Shown: positions 8,384-17,388 of the stretch, piece by piece | Numbering within the stretch: the first letter of the stretch is position 1 | Layout: the number at the start of each line of letters is the position of its first letter | Origin: CAZLYK01 sp964563495 | Lineage (GTDB): Bacteria; Acidobacteriota; Blastocatellia; RBC074 | Length of the DNA: 36,817 bases | Direction of reading: 5' to 3' | Assembly: GCA_964563495.1 (NCBI GenBank) | Contig: CAZLYK010000046.1 | Span: 1 to 36,817 of the forward strand | The notes under the pieces: generated by a model | Told to the model about the DNA's origin: nothing | What the model saw: the letters and a program-made list of their open reading frames with translations, nothing else | Database searches by the model: none | Made by a program: the position numbers and the translations under genes

Positions 8384-9660
8384 TGTGAAAGGACACCCGC
8401 TAGTAGTAGTCTCTAAGTGACCAAACTTCGGGATTACCAATAGCAAGGAGGCGTCCCATGTGTAATATCAAGTATGTGGGCATGGATGTCCATAAAGCAA
8501 TCACGGTGATCGTCGTTTTGAACGCTCTCGGCCAAGTCGAGAGCCGATCGCAAGTCAAAACGAAAGCTGAAAACATCTGCGATTTCTTCCGCGGGTTGAG
8601 CGGCAAAGTAGAAGTGGTCCTGGAAGAGGGAACGCACTCTGCTTGGCTCTATCAATTGCTCAAACCCTTAGTCGCGTCAGTCACCGTGTGTGATCCACGT
8701 CATAACAAATTGATAGGAGATCAAAACAAATCTGATGACGAAGATGCTGAAAAGCTCGCGCGACTACTCCGGATGGGAGAAGTCAAAGCGATCTATAAGG
8801 GCGATGACCAGCAACGGCAACTCAAAGAACTGTGTCGTGCCAATGACAATCTAGTCGAAGACACGACACGGATCAAAAACCGGCTGAAGGCGATCTACCG
8901 CGGACGAGGGATCGATTGTACCGGCCAAGCCATCTATCGGCAGGATCGGCGCGAGCAATGGCTGGCCAAACTATCGGACGAAGCGGCCAGCTTCCGAGCG
9001 CAATCGCTGCTTGAACAGTTGGAAGCGATCTCGCAATTGCGCAAACAAGCTAAACAACGTTTGGTGTCGCAAGCCCGCAGGCATGATGACTACCAGATTT
9101 TGTTAAAACTCCCAGGATTGGGGCCTGTCCGAACGGCGCAGCTGATGGCGTTGGTCGGCACGCCACATCGCTTTCGGACGAAGCGGCAATTCTGGCCTTA
9201 TTGCGGGCTAGCTGTGGTCACCTCATCGAGCGCCGATTACCAAGTCGTCGAGGGCAAGATTGTCAAACAGCAGAAAAAAGTCTCGACGCGCGGGTTGAAC
9301 CATAATCACAATCCGCAGCTCAAACTAGTTTTCAAAGGCGCAGCGCTGTCGGCCTTACGGCACAAAGCGGTCAAGGCTTACTACCTCCGCTTGATTGACA
9401 AGGGCGCAAGACCGGAACTGGCGCGGCTTTCCTTGGCGCGGAAGCTGTCTTCAATCGCGCTCACTGTGTGGCAGCGTCGGGAGGAGTTCGACTTCAAGAA
9501 ATCATTCGTTCAAGGCTGATCCGTGGAATTGCCTCGATCTTTGTTGAATGTTTCTCAAGCTGCGATGCGAAAGCTGTTAGGAGCCCTCCGCATCACAGGT
9601 CGCGGGAGAGTCTCAAGAGGACTGTTCGGCTTCTCAAGTCACTATTTGCACGTTAGTCCC
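8384..9660 (+). mobile_element. IS110-family insertion sequence (ends not resolved)
   Basis: The interval holds an intact IS110-type transposase with non-coding flanks. IS110 elements lack classical terminal inverted repeats and normally make no target duplication, so the ends cannot be read by eye; the limits given are only those of the surrounding non-coding DNA. The 3' flank has a hairpin (GATGCG at 9564-9569 pairing with CGCATC at 9589-9594) and three copies of TCTCAAG, which makes it a candidate site for the element's guide RNA. Confidence 0.5.
8458..9519 (+). CDS. IS110-family transposase (RNA-guided recombinase)
   Basis: A 353-residue DEDD recombinase. The N-terminal RuvC-like domain shows Asp10 in GMDVHK, Glu56/57 in VVLEEGTHS, and Asp93 with Asp96 in the KSDDEDAEKLA stretch. 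A coiled linker (about residues 130-215) leads to the C-terminal Tnp domain with LLKLPGLGPVRTAQLMALVG and YCGLAV, followed by a serine cluster at residues 256-258 in the region of the family's catalytic serine. The length is normal and no frame break is seen, so the gene looks active. AAGGAGG lies 7 nt before the ATG. IS110 enzymes use an element-encoded bridge RNA to pick donor and target. Confidence 0.93.
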   Translation: MCNIKYVGMDVHKAITVIVVLNALGQVESRSQVKTKAENICDFFRGLSGKVEVVLEEGTHSAWLYQLLKPLVASVTVCDPRHNKLIGDQNKSDDEDAEKLARLLRMGEVKAIYKGDDQQRQLKELCRANDNLVEDTTRIKNRLKAIYRGRGIDCTGQAIYRQDRREQWLAKLSDEAASFRAQSLLEQLEAISQLRKQAKQRLVSQARRHDDYQILLKLPGLGPVRTAQLMALVGTPHRFRTKRQFWPYCGLAVVTSSSADYQVVEGKIVKQQKKVSTRGLNHNHNPQLKLVFKGAALSALRHKAVKAYYLRLIDKGARPELARLSLARKLSSIALTVWQRREEFDFKKSFVQG

Positions 9661-10018
9661 CCGCGGATAACCTGATATTGCTAGCGGCCTCGAGTCACAA
9701 ATAGAACATTGGTTGCCATTGATGCGACATTTAACCAGCAAGAGATCGCGGATTCAGGCGCGCAGTTGTTTCCACCAGCTCGATTGACAATGATCGCCGG
9801 CGATAACGGCGTCAGTAAATTAAACCGCGGGGCTGGCTGTCAGAAAAAATGCTGACCGCCAGGGTAGGAGATGTTTTTCTCTTGACATCCCCTTTCATAG
9901 AACACCCCTCAGATAATTAGGCGCACGCGATTGGTAAAAACATTGAGGAAGGAAAGCTAAAACACGACAGAGAACGAGGAGCGGAAAGGCGAGGAAGAAA
10001 AAGTGTGGCCGGAAGAGC
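9520..10018. other. Gene-free stretch between the IS110 gene and the attC-like site
   Basis: No intact gene. It holds the IS110 3' flank described above. A short open stretch follows (about 9698-9855) reading VTNRTLVAIDATFNQQEIA and LFPPARLTMIAGDNGVSKLN, perhaps the tail of a lost gene. There is also a 10-bp hairpin with one mismatch (CTGGC-GTCAG at 9833-9843 with CTGAC-GCCAG at 9852-9862) that lacks a T-run and so is not a convincing terminator. Confidence 0.4.
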
Positions 10019-10126
10019 GCATAACAAACGTTCCGCCGGCGCCGCGCAGAGGGGCATGACCACGATTAGCCTTTAACCACCGTCAGACTCGACTGCCGCA
10101 CGGCCCGGTGAACTTGGTCGTTAGGC
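10019..10126 (+). other. attC-like integron recombination site
   Basis: The right end is GTTAGGC (10120-10126), the canonical GTTRRRY core. The left end GCATAAC (10019-10025) is its complement at six of seven positions. Inside, GTTC followed by a GC-rich run (from 10030) can pair with the GC-rich run and GAAC near 10103-10113, as in the L boxes of attC. The length of 108 bp is within the attC range. The exported-protein gene starts 22 bp after GTTAGGC, the spacing seen in gene cassettes. The consensus match is seen; function is inferred. Confidence 0.55.
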
Positions 10127-10148
10127 GTCATCAAAGGAGAATGACATC

Positions 10149-11531
10149 ATGAACAAAACACTGCTTTGCCGCCTGCTGCTCGCGCTGTGCCTGCTGCTGT
10201 TCGTTGCATATGCACGCCAAACAACACCAAGCCAGGTCCGAGAAGTCCCAGAAGATGGAGACGTACCGACTCATGGAGGGATCGTAGGGAGCTTTCGTAT
10301 TGTCGGGTGTACACCGTCCCAGACAGCGCTCAGTATTACCGCTACAAAAACCGGATCGAGCCAGCGGATTATGCCATCGGGGTTCTCAATGACTAAGGAT
10401 GATCGGGAGATCACCACGGCGCACTTCAGCTTCGGAGATCTACTTCCGGGTGGGTACAAAGTCACCGCTTATATTTCGGACCTATCGTGCTCGCCTGGCC
10501 GTTGGCTCCGAGGCGGTCCCGTTAGCTGGCCGACGATCAACCTCAGGACGAATCCTTGGCCGAGGGTTACTTTGCTGTACGTGACCCGAGAGACCGAGAC
10601 AACCGTTGACATGGGATTCCTTCTCCCTTCTCTCAACAGCCTTCTACTGAAGAACCCCCAGCCCTCCATCCGCCTCGACAACCACGGGCCGGAGCATGAC
10701 GGTAGTAGATGGCTCAGAGATGGATCGTGGGTCGAGTACACGGAGCTCTGGAAAATCCCAGCGACGACTAAGAAGATAACTTTCTCGATCCCGGAAGTAC
10801 GTGAGGAACTTGCAGACGGCAATCTGGGTGTATTCAAGTACTACGTCAACAACGTAGACGGTGTCCCTCCCGGTCCAGGCGAGCAGGCTATCGACTGGGA
10901 CTCCGCGCAGTACAAAATCCGCCTGATGTGGAAACTCGAGGACTCTGGTACCGAGGTTAAGGGATACTACAGGAGCACCCTCACCGGCCTCAGTGACGAC
11001 GCCGCACCCGACGTGAACCTGACTGGCCCGCTATCGGTCAAAGCGACACTGGTCCCCAGTTACGGATACTGGGATGGGCGTGTCACGTTCTCGGTAGAGT
11101 CGACTGAATTCCAGGCACGGGAGATTCAGGCAGGTGGTATCTGCAACTTAGCCGATGCTCTCTGCAAGTGGTTAGTCCCTTATAGAAGAGAAATAAGGAA
11201 CGCCGTCAAGGATACCCTCGCCTCGCTCCTAACCGATCATAAGGTGAACGAGTTTGTCGGCAACAGCATGGAAGACCTAATCAACGGTGGATTGTTCGTG
11301 GAGTGCTCCGCTCAGCCGTGCGGATCTTTCGTCACAGAAATGAGGAAAGAAGGTGGCCAAATTAAAGTGAAGTGGGTTGCGACCCACTTCCAGTGGCCAT
11401 CGGGATCGAGTCAGCCCAGTGAGCCGAACCTACGTTGCAAGAAGCAATGCAGAACCACACAAAAGTGTTGCGAACTCTCAGATGATGGCTCGTGTTGCCT
11501 GTGCTGGCCTAAGGCGGCCCCCTGTCCGTAA
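10149..11531 (+). CDS. Exported protein with cysteine-rich C-terminus, cassette-like gene
   Basis: A 460-residue protein of unknown function. A signal peptide (MNKTLLCRLLLALCLLLFVA) is followed by a largely beta-rich region. Around residues 330-385 comes a helical part (SLLTDHKVNEFVGNSMEDL). The last 35 or so residues are cysteine-rich (RCKKQCRTTQKCCELSDDG, then CCLCWP), resembling a small disulfide-knotted module. AAAGGAGAATGACATC before the ATG gives a good ribosome site. The gene begins just after an attC-like site and is followed by a perfect palindrome, an arrangement typical of a captured cassette, although 1.4 kb is long for one. I recognise no enzyme family. Confidence 0.78.
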   Translation: MNKTLLCRLLLALCLLLFVAYARQTTPSQVREVPEDGDVPTHGGIVGSFRIVGCTPSQTALSITATKTGSSQRIMPSGFSMTKDDREITTAHFSFGDLLPGGYKVTAYISDLSCSPGRWLRGGPVSWPTINLRTNPWPRVTLLYVTRETETTVDMGFLLPSLNSLLLKNPQPSIRLDNHGPEHDGSRWLRDGSWVEYTELWKIPATTKKITFSIPEVREELADGNLGVFKYYVNNVDGVPPGPGEQAIDWDSAQYKIRLMWKLEDSGTEVKGYYRSTLTGLSDDAAPDVNLTGPLSVKATLVPSYGYWDGRVTFSVESTEFQAREIQAGGICNLADALCKWLVPYRREIRNAVKDTLASLLTDHKVNEFVGNSMEDLINGGLFVECSAQPCGSFVTEMRKEGGQIKVKWVATHFQWPSGSSQPSEPNLRCKKQCRTTQKCCELSDDGSCCLCWPKAAPCP

Positions 11532-11593
11532 GCGCTGCAAGGCTTATGGCGCAACATTCCCTGGGAAGTGGAAGAATGGACAATCATCCACGC

Positions 11594-11639
11594 CTAACAC
11601 TTGGGTTCAGGCGCGTCAGCGCCTGAACCCAAGTGTTAG
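11594..11639. repeat. Perfect 46-bp inverted repeat
   Basis: Arms of 21 bp (left arm starts CTAACACTTGGG) around a 4-nt loop, with no mismatch. GCCTAAC at the left edge fits the RYYYAAC core of attC, and the right edge GTTAGAG fits GTTRRRY except for the last base. However, true attC sites have unpaired bases and this one has none. With no T-run it is also not a textbook terminator. It lies where the truncated integrase frame loses its homology. Confidence 0.85.
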
Positions 11640-11685
11640 AGCACCAGACACTATCCGCATAATGGTGTCCCTTCTGTAAAAAAGC

Positions 11686-12093
<408 letters not shown>

Positions 12094-12105
12094 TTCGGCA
12101 CTCTA

Positions 12106-12157
12106 TCGCAACATCACACTTAACGAAAGGTACCTTTCGTTAAGTGTGATGTTGCGA
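12106..12157. repeat. Perfect 52-bp palindrome at the accessory-zone boundary
   Basis: Both 26-bp arms match exactly, centred on GGTACC (12129-12134). The left half reads TCGCAACATCACACTTAACG and onward. It overlaps the last codons and stop of the exonuclease gene (stop at 12140-12142) and sits just upstream of the truncated recombinase. It may mark an insertion junction that replaced the original 3' end of the exonuclease gene. Confidence 0.85.
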
Positions 12158-12814
12158 AAAGTACGCTTCCGACAACATTCCCAGCGTGTTCCTCCCGAAC
12201 CTGCGGCCAAAATGTAGCAGGCGGAGAAAGATCAGCGCCGTCATGAAAGCGTCTCCGCCGGCCGTGTGCCGGTCGTGCGGCGCGACCGTAAAGAATTCGC
12301 ACAAGGCATCCAGCGAAAATCCCTGAATCTCCTTCCCCTTTCCAAAAGCGCCGTCTTTTTGCAGATGCAAGGTCAAATCCATAGTATCGAGAAAGCGGTT
12401 TTGCAAAATGATCCCGAAGTGCCGTTCGCAGGCGGCATTCAATGTTTCAACGTCGTGCAGAATGTGATGGCCGACGATCACGCCGTCCCGCAGGTAGTCT
12501 AAGAACTGCTCAAGCGCTTCCGGCTCTTCCACCCCCTCTTGCGCCTCTTCGCGTGTGATCCCGTGGACTGTGACCGAAGAGCTGTTGTAGGCGAGCTTCA
12601 ACAATGCTTCGAAAGAATCGGCGAGAATGATCTGGTTGGCTTTTATCGCTACCGCTCCAATCGTGATCAGCCGGTCACGCCTGGGGTCCAGCCCCGTCGT
12701 TTCCGTATCGAGAACGATAAAACGAACCTCTTCGCTGGGCGTTTGATCGGTCCAGCTTCGCGAGAAGCAGTCGAGGTAATTTTTGATGAAGCCGGGCGAT
12801 TGGTGATTATTCAT
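12140..12814 (-). CDS. DnaQ-like 3'-5' exonuclease (DEDDh)
   Basis: A 224-residue protein with all three exonuclease motifs: Exo I LDTETTGLDP (about residue 34), Exo II VGHHILHDVETLN (about residue 114) and Exo III with HDRHTAGGDAFMT (about residue 179), making it the DEDDh type like the epsilon subunit of DNA polymerase III. It overlaps the upstream DUF294 gene by 4 bp (ATGA), so the two are co-translated. This pairing is familiar in other genomes. The last five or so residues and the stop lie inside the 52-bp palindrome, so the natural C-terminus may have been altered. It acts in the cytoplasm on DNA or nucleotide ends. Confidence 0.9.
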   Translation of the reverse strand: MNNHQSPGFIKNYLDCFSRSWTDQTPSEEVRFIVLDTETTGLDPRRDRLITIGAVAIKANQIILADSFEALLKLAYNSSSVTVHGITREEAQEGVEEPEALEQFLDYLRDGVIVGHHILHDVETLNAACERHFGIILQNRFLDTMDLTLHLQKDGAFGKGKEIQGFSLDALCEFFTVAPHDRHTAGGDAFMTALIFLRLLHFGRRFGRNTLGMLSEAYFSQHHT

Positions 12815-14748
12815 TGCGGTGATTCGAGGGTGTAGATAGAAGAGGCGAGCTCGACAAAACGGCGAGTCGAGTCAAAGGCGGTCTTGAGCAATCGCTGCTC
12901 AAATCTGCTCAGCCGCGCCGGATAGATGACCGCGCTATCGCCCTGTTTCGACAGTCCGGCCAGGGTGTGGTGGTAAGAGGCAATGCGCCATCCATCCGCT
13001 GCGTCTGTCAGGATCGAGGCGGATTGTGAAAGCGCCCCGGCCAACCGCGACAACCGCTGCAGTGTATTCGCGGTTGAAACGTCTCTTTCTGCAAAGGCCA
13101 GTACCCGGGCTGCGTCCGTGATCGGATTCAAAGCCGTTTTCTCGACATCCAGCGTCTGATTTAACCGGCCATCCATTTCAAGAGCGAAGCCCTGATAAAA
13201 AGTCAGTGGCGGCAAACTGGCAATCGTGTCATTTGCCAGCACGGGAATGAAGGATTCACTGCTCTCCGATTCTTCAATAATGACCTGTTGTAGTTCCGCC
13301 CCCAGCGCCGGATCACCGCTAACAAGATGGAAGTCGAAGTATTCACGCGCCGTGTAAATCCGGCTGCCGATAGGGTCACGAATCCGGCTGCGATAAAATT
13401 CCTTCCATTCGGAGAGTGTCCGGCATCGCCGGCGCTGCCTGGTCTCTGCGGCCGTTTGCCCGGCTCGTAGACCGCAGGCTTCGAGTTTCGCCGCTACTTT
13501 TTGCGCCAGCGTCGAGAAGTATTTTTCAGCCATTTCCTCTCTGCCGGGCGGAGGAACGTATACCACACCAAACTCCGGGACGAGGGATGTCATAAGCTCG
13601 CGGCGCCCGGCTGCGCCAAAGAGCAACCAACAGTGGGCAATTCCGGGATTCGGCCGCCCGGCCCGCGCCAATTCTGTTAGACTGATTTGCACAACGCGTT
13701 CGACCAGGACGGCATGCAACTCACTCAGCATCTGCGAAAACCATTCGACTACGGCCGGACCGGCCAAACTTTCGACCAGGAATGCCTCCACCCGCTGCCA
13801 CAGGTAGGCCAATTCAGCGACAGTCCCCGCCGCTAGCATCTCCCGTAGAAGCAGAACCGGGTTCCTGCCGCAAGCAATCTCCAGATCGGTGTCTGTCACT
13901 ATCCCACGTAATGGCGAGGCCGCCGATCCGTTTTCGGTGAGCGCCAGCCATTGACTGCGACCACGCAACATTTCCAGCATGTAGTCGGCAGTCCGCAGAC
14001 CGGCCCGTGCAACCGGAAAGCGGCGATTCATCAGTACTTCAACGGGAGCGTCGGTTGCTATTATGCCCGTCGCTACCTGAGCGCGCAGGTCTGTGCCGGT
14101 GATCACACCCAGGGGACTCCCGTTGGCTGTTACTACCGCGAGGGTCTCGCTCTGCGCCTGGGCCATTTGCTTCGCGGCTTCGCATATTGGAAGCGCAGCC
14201 TCACAGGTCACCAAACGCCGAGCCGGCCATTCCGCCGGGGGCCCCGCCGCATTCAGCCAAATGGTCTTCTCCTTCTCCGTCAAAAGGCCTTCCCTTGTCG
14301 CCGGAGCTTGCAGGGCCTTGGTCTGGTGCGCGGCTGCTGACAGGTGTGCGGTTAAGAAGCGCCTCGCCTCAGGATACCTGCCTACCAGGTCTTCGAAAGC
14401 GGTCAGATCGAAGGAGTATAAAATGACTTCGGTCGCGGTTCGCGCAGTGAGCTGATAAGCCGCATCGTCGGGATGGCGCCTCAAACCCAGAATGTCTCCC
14501 GGCCCCAGCACGTCTCGCAGTTGTTCTCCCGTTGGCGTTTGATCGAGCAGCTCAATCCTGCCCTGCTGCACAACCCAGAGCACCGATTCGCGCTTCTGCC
14601 CTCTCTGAAACAGATAAATATCATCTTCGTGAAAAACCACACGCCCGCCACCGGAGAAGGCCAGCAGGTCTTCAAGTGAAATCACATCAAACGGCGGGTG
14701 TTCCCGCAGAAAATCCGCGACACGATAGCGAATGACTGAAGTCTTCAT
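12811..14748 (-). CDS. cNMP-binding / CBS / DUF294 nucleotidyltransferase-like signalling protein
   Basis: A 645-residue protein in the usual order: cyclic-nucleotide-binding-like domain (about 20-140, with GDILGLRR), two CBS repeats (about 175-300, with GVITGTDLRAQV and GIVTDTDLE), a DUF294 nucleotidyltransferase-like domain (about 330-470) and a DUF294 C-terminal helical domain (about 490-640). Family members normally carry a G(S)xGRxExTxxTDQDNA-type motif. Here the site reads FGAAGRRELMTSLVPEFGVV (about residue 376), with both catalytic aspartates replaced. It is therefore probably a nucleotide sensor rather than an active transferase. It is the first gene of an operon with the exonuclease. 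Repeat copy 3 lies 37 bp upstream of its start. Confidence 0.87.
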   Translation of the reverse strand: MKTSVIRYRVADFLREHPPFDVISLEDLLAFSGGGRVVFHEDDIYLFQRGQKRESVLWVVQQGRIELLDQTPTGEQLRDVLGPGDILGLRRHPDDAAYQLTARTATEVILYSFDLTAFEDLVGRYPEARRFLTAHLSAAAHQTKALQAPATREGLLTEKEKTIWLNAAGPPAEWPARRLVTCEAALPICEAAKQMAQAQSETLAVVTANGSPLGVITGTDLRAQVATGIIATDAPVEVLMNRRFPVARAGLRTADYMLEMLRGRSQWLALTENGSAASPLRGIVTDTDLEIACGRNPVLLLREMLAAGTVAELAYLWQRVEAFLVESLAGPAVVEWFSQMLSELHAVLVERVVQISLTELARAGRPNPGIAHCWLLFGAAGRRELMTSLVPEFGVVYVPPPGREEMAEKYFSTLAQKVAAKLEACGLRAGQTAAETRQRRRCRTLSEWKEFYRSRIRDPIGSRIYTAREYFDFHLVSGDPALGAELQQVIIEESESSESFIPVLANDTIASLPPLTFYQGFALEMDGRLNQTLDVEKTALNPITDAARVLAFAERDVSTANTLQRLSRLAGALSQSASILTDAADGWRIASYHHTLAGLSKQGDSAVIYPARLSRFEQRLLKTAFDSTRRFVELASSIYTLESPQ

Positions 14749-14784
14749 CTTCTTTTTTTATAGTAATTGACAGATTCTTTAGGG

Positions 14785-14891
14785 AAATAGACAGGATCAA
14801 CAGGGTGTTCAGAGGATTAAACAGGATCAAAGACAAGGCAGAAACACATCCTGTTTAATCCTCTGAACATCCTGTTGATCCTGTCTATTTT
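14785..14891. repeat. Family A repeat, full copy 3
   Basis: A near-perfect 107-bp inverted repeat. The outer arms are AAATAGACAGGATCAACAGG and its complement, the inner arms TCAGAGGATTAAACAGGAT and its complement, and the central spacer is CAAAGACAAGGCAGAAACA. The TCAGAGG/CCTCTGA arms co-vary relative to other copies, so pairing has been preserved. It lies between two minus-strand genes. Confidence 0.93.
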
Positions 14892-14976
14892 CTTATTTTG
14901 GGAGTGGTTACTGTCATTTCCCAATTTTGGAAGGCCTTTTGATGGACGCAGACATTCTGCCACAATCTTCCCGAGA

Positions 14977-16818
14977 TTAGATCATCTTTTTTTCTCTGCT
15001 TTCCGGCTGCTGCTCACGCGGCTTGATGAGTACCCCACGGCAGAGGGCGAGTTGAACCAAGACGGATACCTCTTTCTTCTCGATCTCCTGGGCAAGCAAT
15101 AGCGTACGCTCAAAATCATAGCGAGCCAGCAGGGGGAACCCTTGGTCGAATTTCAGTGTACTCAGATCAAAGCCGCCCTGACTCGGCGTGCGGTTCGATT
15201 TTTGCCCGGCATCAACGTGATTGATCGCTTCGACTGCCGGCTTCATGACCTCGAAGCCGAGGTTCGGGTCGAGGTGTACAGCGGCGTCGGCGAGGATCAA
15301 CATAGCACGCACCTTGTCTGGTCCGTCCTCTGCCCTTCCGATCTCCTGCGCGACCTCGCTAATCATGCCCATGGCCCGACCGATCTCCGTTTTATTCTTG
15401 AGCGCCTGCGCCAGTCTATCAAACACGATAGCGCGCTGCTGCAGAGACGGCAGGTCCTTGCCATACCGGTAAGCCGTCTCAAAATCCTCTTTACCGATCG
15501 CAGCCAGCGCAGCCTGGTAGTGTGCCAGGGAGTCAAAGCTTGAGCGTAATTGCCGGTTGCCGATCTTGTCAGTGATGGAAAATGCCCGCTCGAAATCATT
15601 TTCGCTCAGCGCCTGCTGCACCGCGCGGATATAAAGGCTATCTCTCTCCCTCGGGCTCCGAGCCGTTTCCGCCTGGCTCACCAGTTCCTCAACGCTTGGT
15701 TTGGTATTGGCGCCAGTCAGGCGGTCTCGCCCGGCGCTTGGCGGAACGTTGTACCAGATATCGTTGAGCCGTCCGCGGATTGCCGCCGCCCGGTCAGGCA
15801 TGTACTGATCGAAGTAGGGCAGGAGTTGTTGTACGACCGGGTAGTCAAAAGAAGCCTGTACGCCGGCATTCCAGTCCCCGGCGTCTGTGCTGGTTACCCG
15901 TGCCGGCTGCTGTATAAGGGAATTGAAGACGAAGTTGAGGAACTGCAGGATCAGCCTCTTGTTGGGCTGGTCGGTTGCGCTTGAGGGGCGATTGGACTTA
16001 AGGCCAATCGCCCCTTCAAAATCGGGGAGGGCATAAGTGGCCAGCCAGTTGATCTTGTCGGTCAGCTGAGTGGGGTCAGATGAAGCGACCGAGAGCGCAT
16101 AGCTGAACAGGTTATCCGCCAGCCGCTGGTCTTTGTGGCTGAGCGTCCGGAGCAATCCAGCTAGCTTGAAAAAGATGACTGGGTCGCCGGACCGGCTGAG
16201 GCCGAGCCTCGCCAGTTGGACCGCCTGCCGCGGGTCGGCATCGGCGAGGTTCAGTGCGCTATTCAGATAGAGCAAAGCCTGTCTGCTCTCCTCTTCACGC
16301 CTGAGGTCCGTCGAGCCGTCTTTCTTCTCTGATGAAAGGTCTCCGACTGATTCAACCAGCCTTCTTGCCAAGTCTGGATCGCGCTGTGACACCAGGTTGA
16401 GCACTTCATTGCGTAACTGAAAACGCACAGCGCTATCCGGCGATGACGACGATCCGGGCTCCTCCGGCCTGGCCTTGATTGAGGCGATCGCGCGGAATGC
16501 CTCTTCAAACTGGAGTCGGGCGCGAGGCTGATTGTCATCCCATAACGCGTCAGCGATCTGAGACTGGACCCTGATCTTGAGCAGGTCATCATCGAAATCT
16601 TTAGTCGTCTCGAATAACTTGTCCAGCAATCCGAGCGCGCGTTGTCGCTCAGGAGGGACAGGCTTTTCGTCGCCGCTACTCTGATCGCCGGATTTATCGC
16701 TTGCGCTGGGTTTCGCCGGCTGCTTGTGTTGGGCGTCTTGCCCGGCGAGCGACACGCTGAGTGCGGTGATTAGTGGGAGGAAGACTGCTGCCTTGATCAG
16801 ATAGAACATATGAGTCAC
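14977..16818 (-). CDS. Large exported alpha-helical repeat protein, unknown function
   Basis: A 613-residue protein starting at GTG 16818; the ATG at 16809 is equally possible, and neither has a strong ribosome site. Residues 4-25 form a signal peptide ending near SLAG. A low-complexity Ser/Asp/Lys linker follows. The rest is almost entirely helical, with TPR-like phrases such as RALGLLDKLFETTKDFDDDL, FERAFSITDKIGNRQLRSSF and YQAALAAIGKEDFETAY. No catalytic motif is visible. Such proteins often act as scaffolds in the periplasm. It is transcribed alone or with the small exported gene 87 bp upstream. Repeat copy 3 lies after its stop. Confidence 0.8.
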   Translation of the reverse strand: MTHMFYLIKAAVFLPLITALSVSLAGQDAQHKQPAKPSASDKSGDQSSGDEKPVPPERQRALGLLDKLFETTKDFDDDLLKIRVQSQIADALWDDNQPRARLQFEEAFRAIASIKARPEEPGSSSSPDSAVRFQLRNEVLNLVSQRDPDLARRLVESVGDLSSEKKDGSTDLRREEESRQALLYLNSALNLADADPRQAVQLARLGLSRSGDPVIFFKLAGLLRTLSHKDQRLADNLFSYALSVASSDPTQLTDKINWLATYALPDFEGAIGLKSNRPSSATDQPNKRLILQFLNFVFNSLIQQPARVTSTDAGDWNAGVQASFDYPVVQQLLPYFDQYMPDRAAAIRGRLNDIWYNVPPSAGRDRLTGANTKPSVEELVSQAETARSPRERDSLYIRAVQQALSENDFERAFSITDKIGNRQLRSSFDSLAHYQAALAAIGKEDFETAYRYGKDLPSLQQRAIVFDRLAQALKNKTEIGRAMGMISEVAQEIGRAEDGPDKVRAMLILADAAVHLDPNLGFEVMKPAVEAINHVDAGQKSNRTPSQGGFDLSTLKFDQGFPLLARYDFERTLLLAQEIEKKEVSVLVQLALCRGVLIKPREQQPESREKKMI

Positions 16819-16905
16819 TTTTTGACCAGCCGCGGCGGCTGACTAAAATGGGCGGGCCGCTCGCCTGGCCGGCCCGCCTTGCAATAGGATGGTGAGTCAG
16901 CCCGC

Positions 16906-17388
16906 CTATCCGCAGGTGATATGGACGTTCTCGACTACAACCGTCGGGCCATTGGGGGTGTTGACGTCAGTCACGTGGAAGGTAAAGTGCACCCTCAAAT
17001 TATTGCCTGGTCCTTGACCAATGACCTGGAAGTGGCCATCAAGGGAGAAGTGGTCGACAGGCCCGGAGGAGGCAATCGCGAACCGGAACACCCCTGTCCC
17101 CCGATACTTGTCGCCGCTGGTCAGGCCCACGCCGCTGATCCCCTGCGCGTTGAGCTGTATCTTCAAATGGCCCCCACCGGCGTTGTTTGCCACAAACTGT
17201 AGCTGTACGTGTAGGGGGCCGCTCAGATCGACATCCTCCCCTGCGCAAGGGACGAAGACTGTGGCATTGAATGGAACGCTGAAGTTTACGGCCGCTGCCC
17301 GGGTCGGCGCCGGCAGCGCCATGCCAAGCAGGACCAAGGTCATTGCCAGCCCAATGGACATTAATCGCCTATTGATTCTTCTATTCAT
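16906..17388 (-). CDS. Small exported beta-rich protein, unknown function
   Basis: A 160-residue protein. I start at the ATG at 17388 because GGAGG lies 8-9 nt before it; the frame extends to 17499 but the extra 37 residues are unlike a leader. Residues 1-32 form a signal peptide (basic NRRINRR, then IGLAMTLVLLGMALP, cleavage near TRA). The mature part alternates polar and hydrophobic residues (FNATVFVPCAGEDVDLSG, HFTFHVTDVNTPNG) and ends VHITCG. Its two cysteines (in VPCAGED and the final TCG) could form a disulfide. No family recognised. Confidence 0.75.
   Translation of the reverse strand: MNRRINRRLMSIGLAMTLVLLGMALPAPTRAAAVNFSVPFNATVFVPCAGEDVDLSGPLHVQLQFVANNAGGGHLKIQLNAQGISGVGLTSGDKYRGTGVFRFAIASSGPVDHFSLDGHFQVIGQGPGNNLRVHFTFHVTDVNTPNGPTVVVENVHITCG

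Noticed and set aside
9882..9917. TTGACA ... GATAAT as a promoter before the attC-like site
   Set aside because: The spacer is 24 bp, too long for sigma70.
11594..11639. Reading the 46-bp palindrome as a standard attC site
   Set aside because: It is perfectly symmetrical, lacks the unpaired bases that give attC its strand choice, and its right core misses the final pyrimidine. It is kept only as a possible cassette edge.
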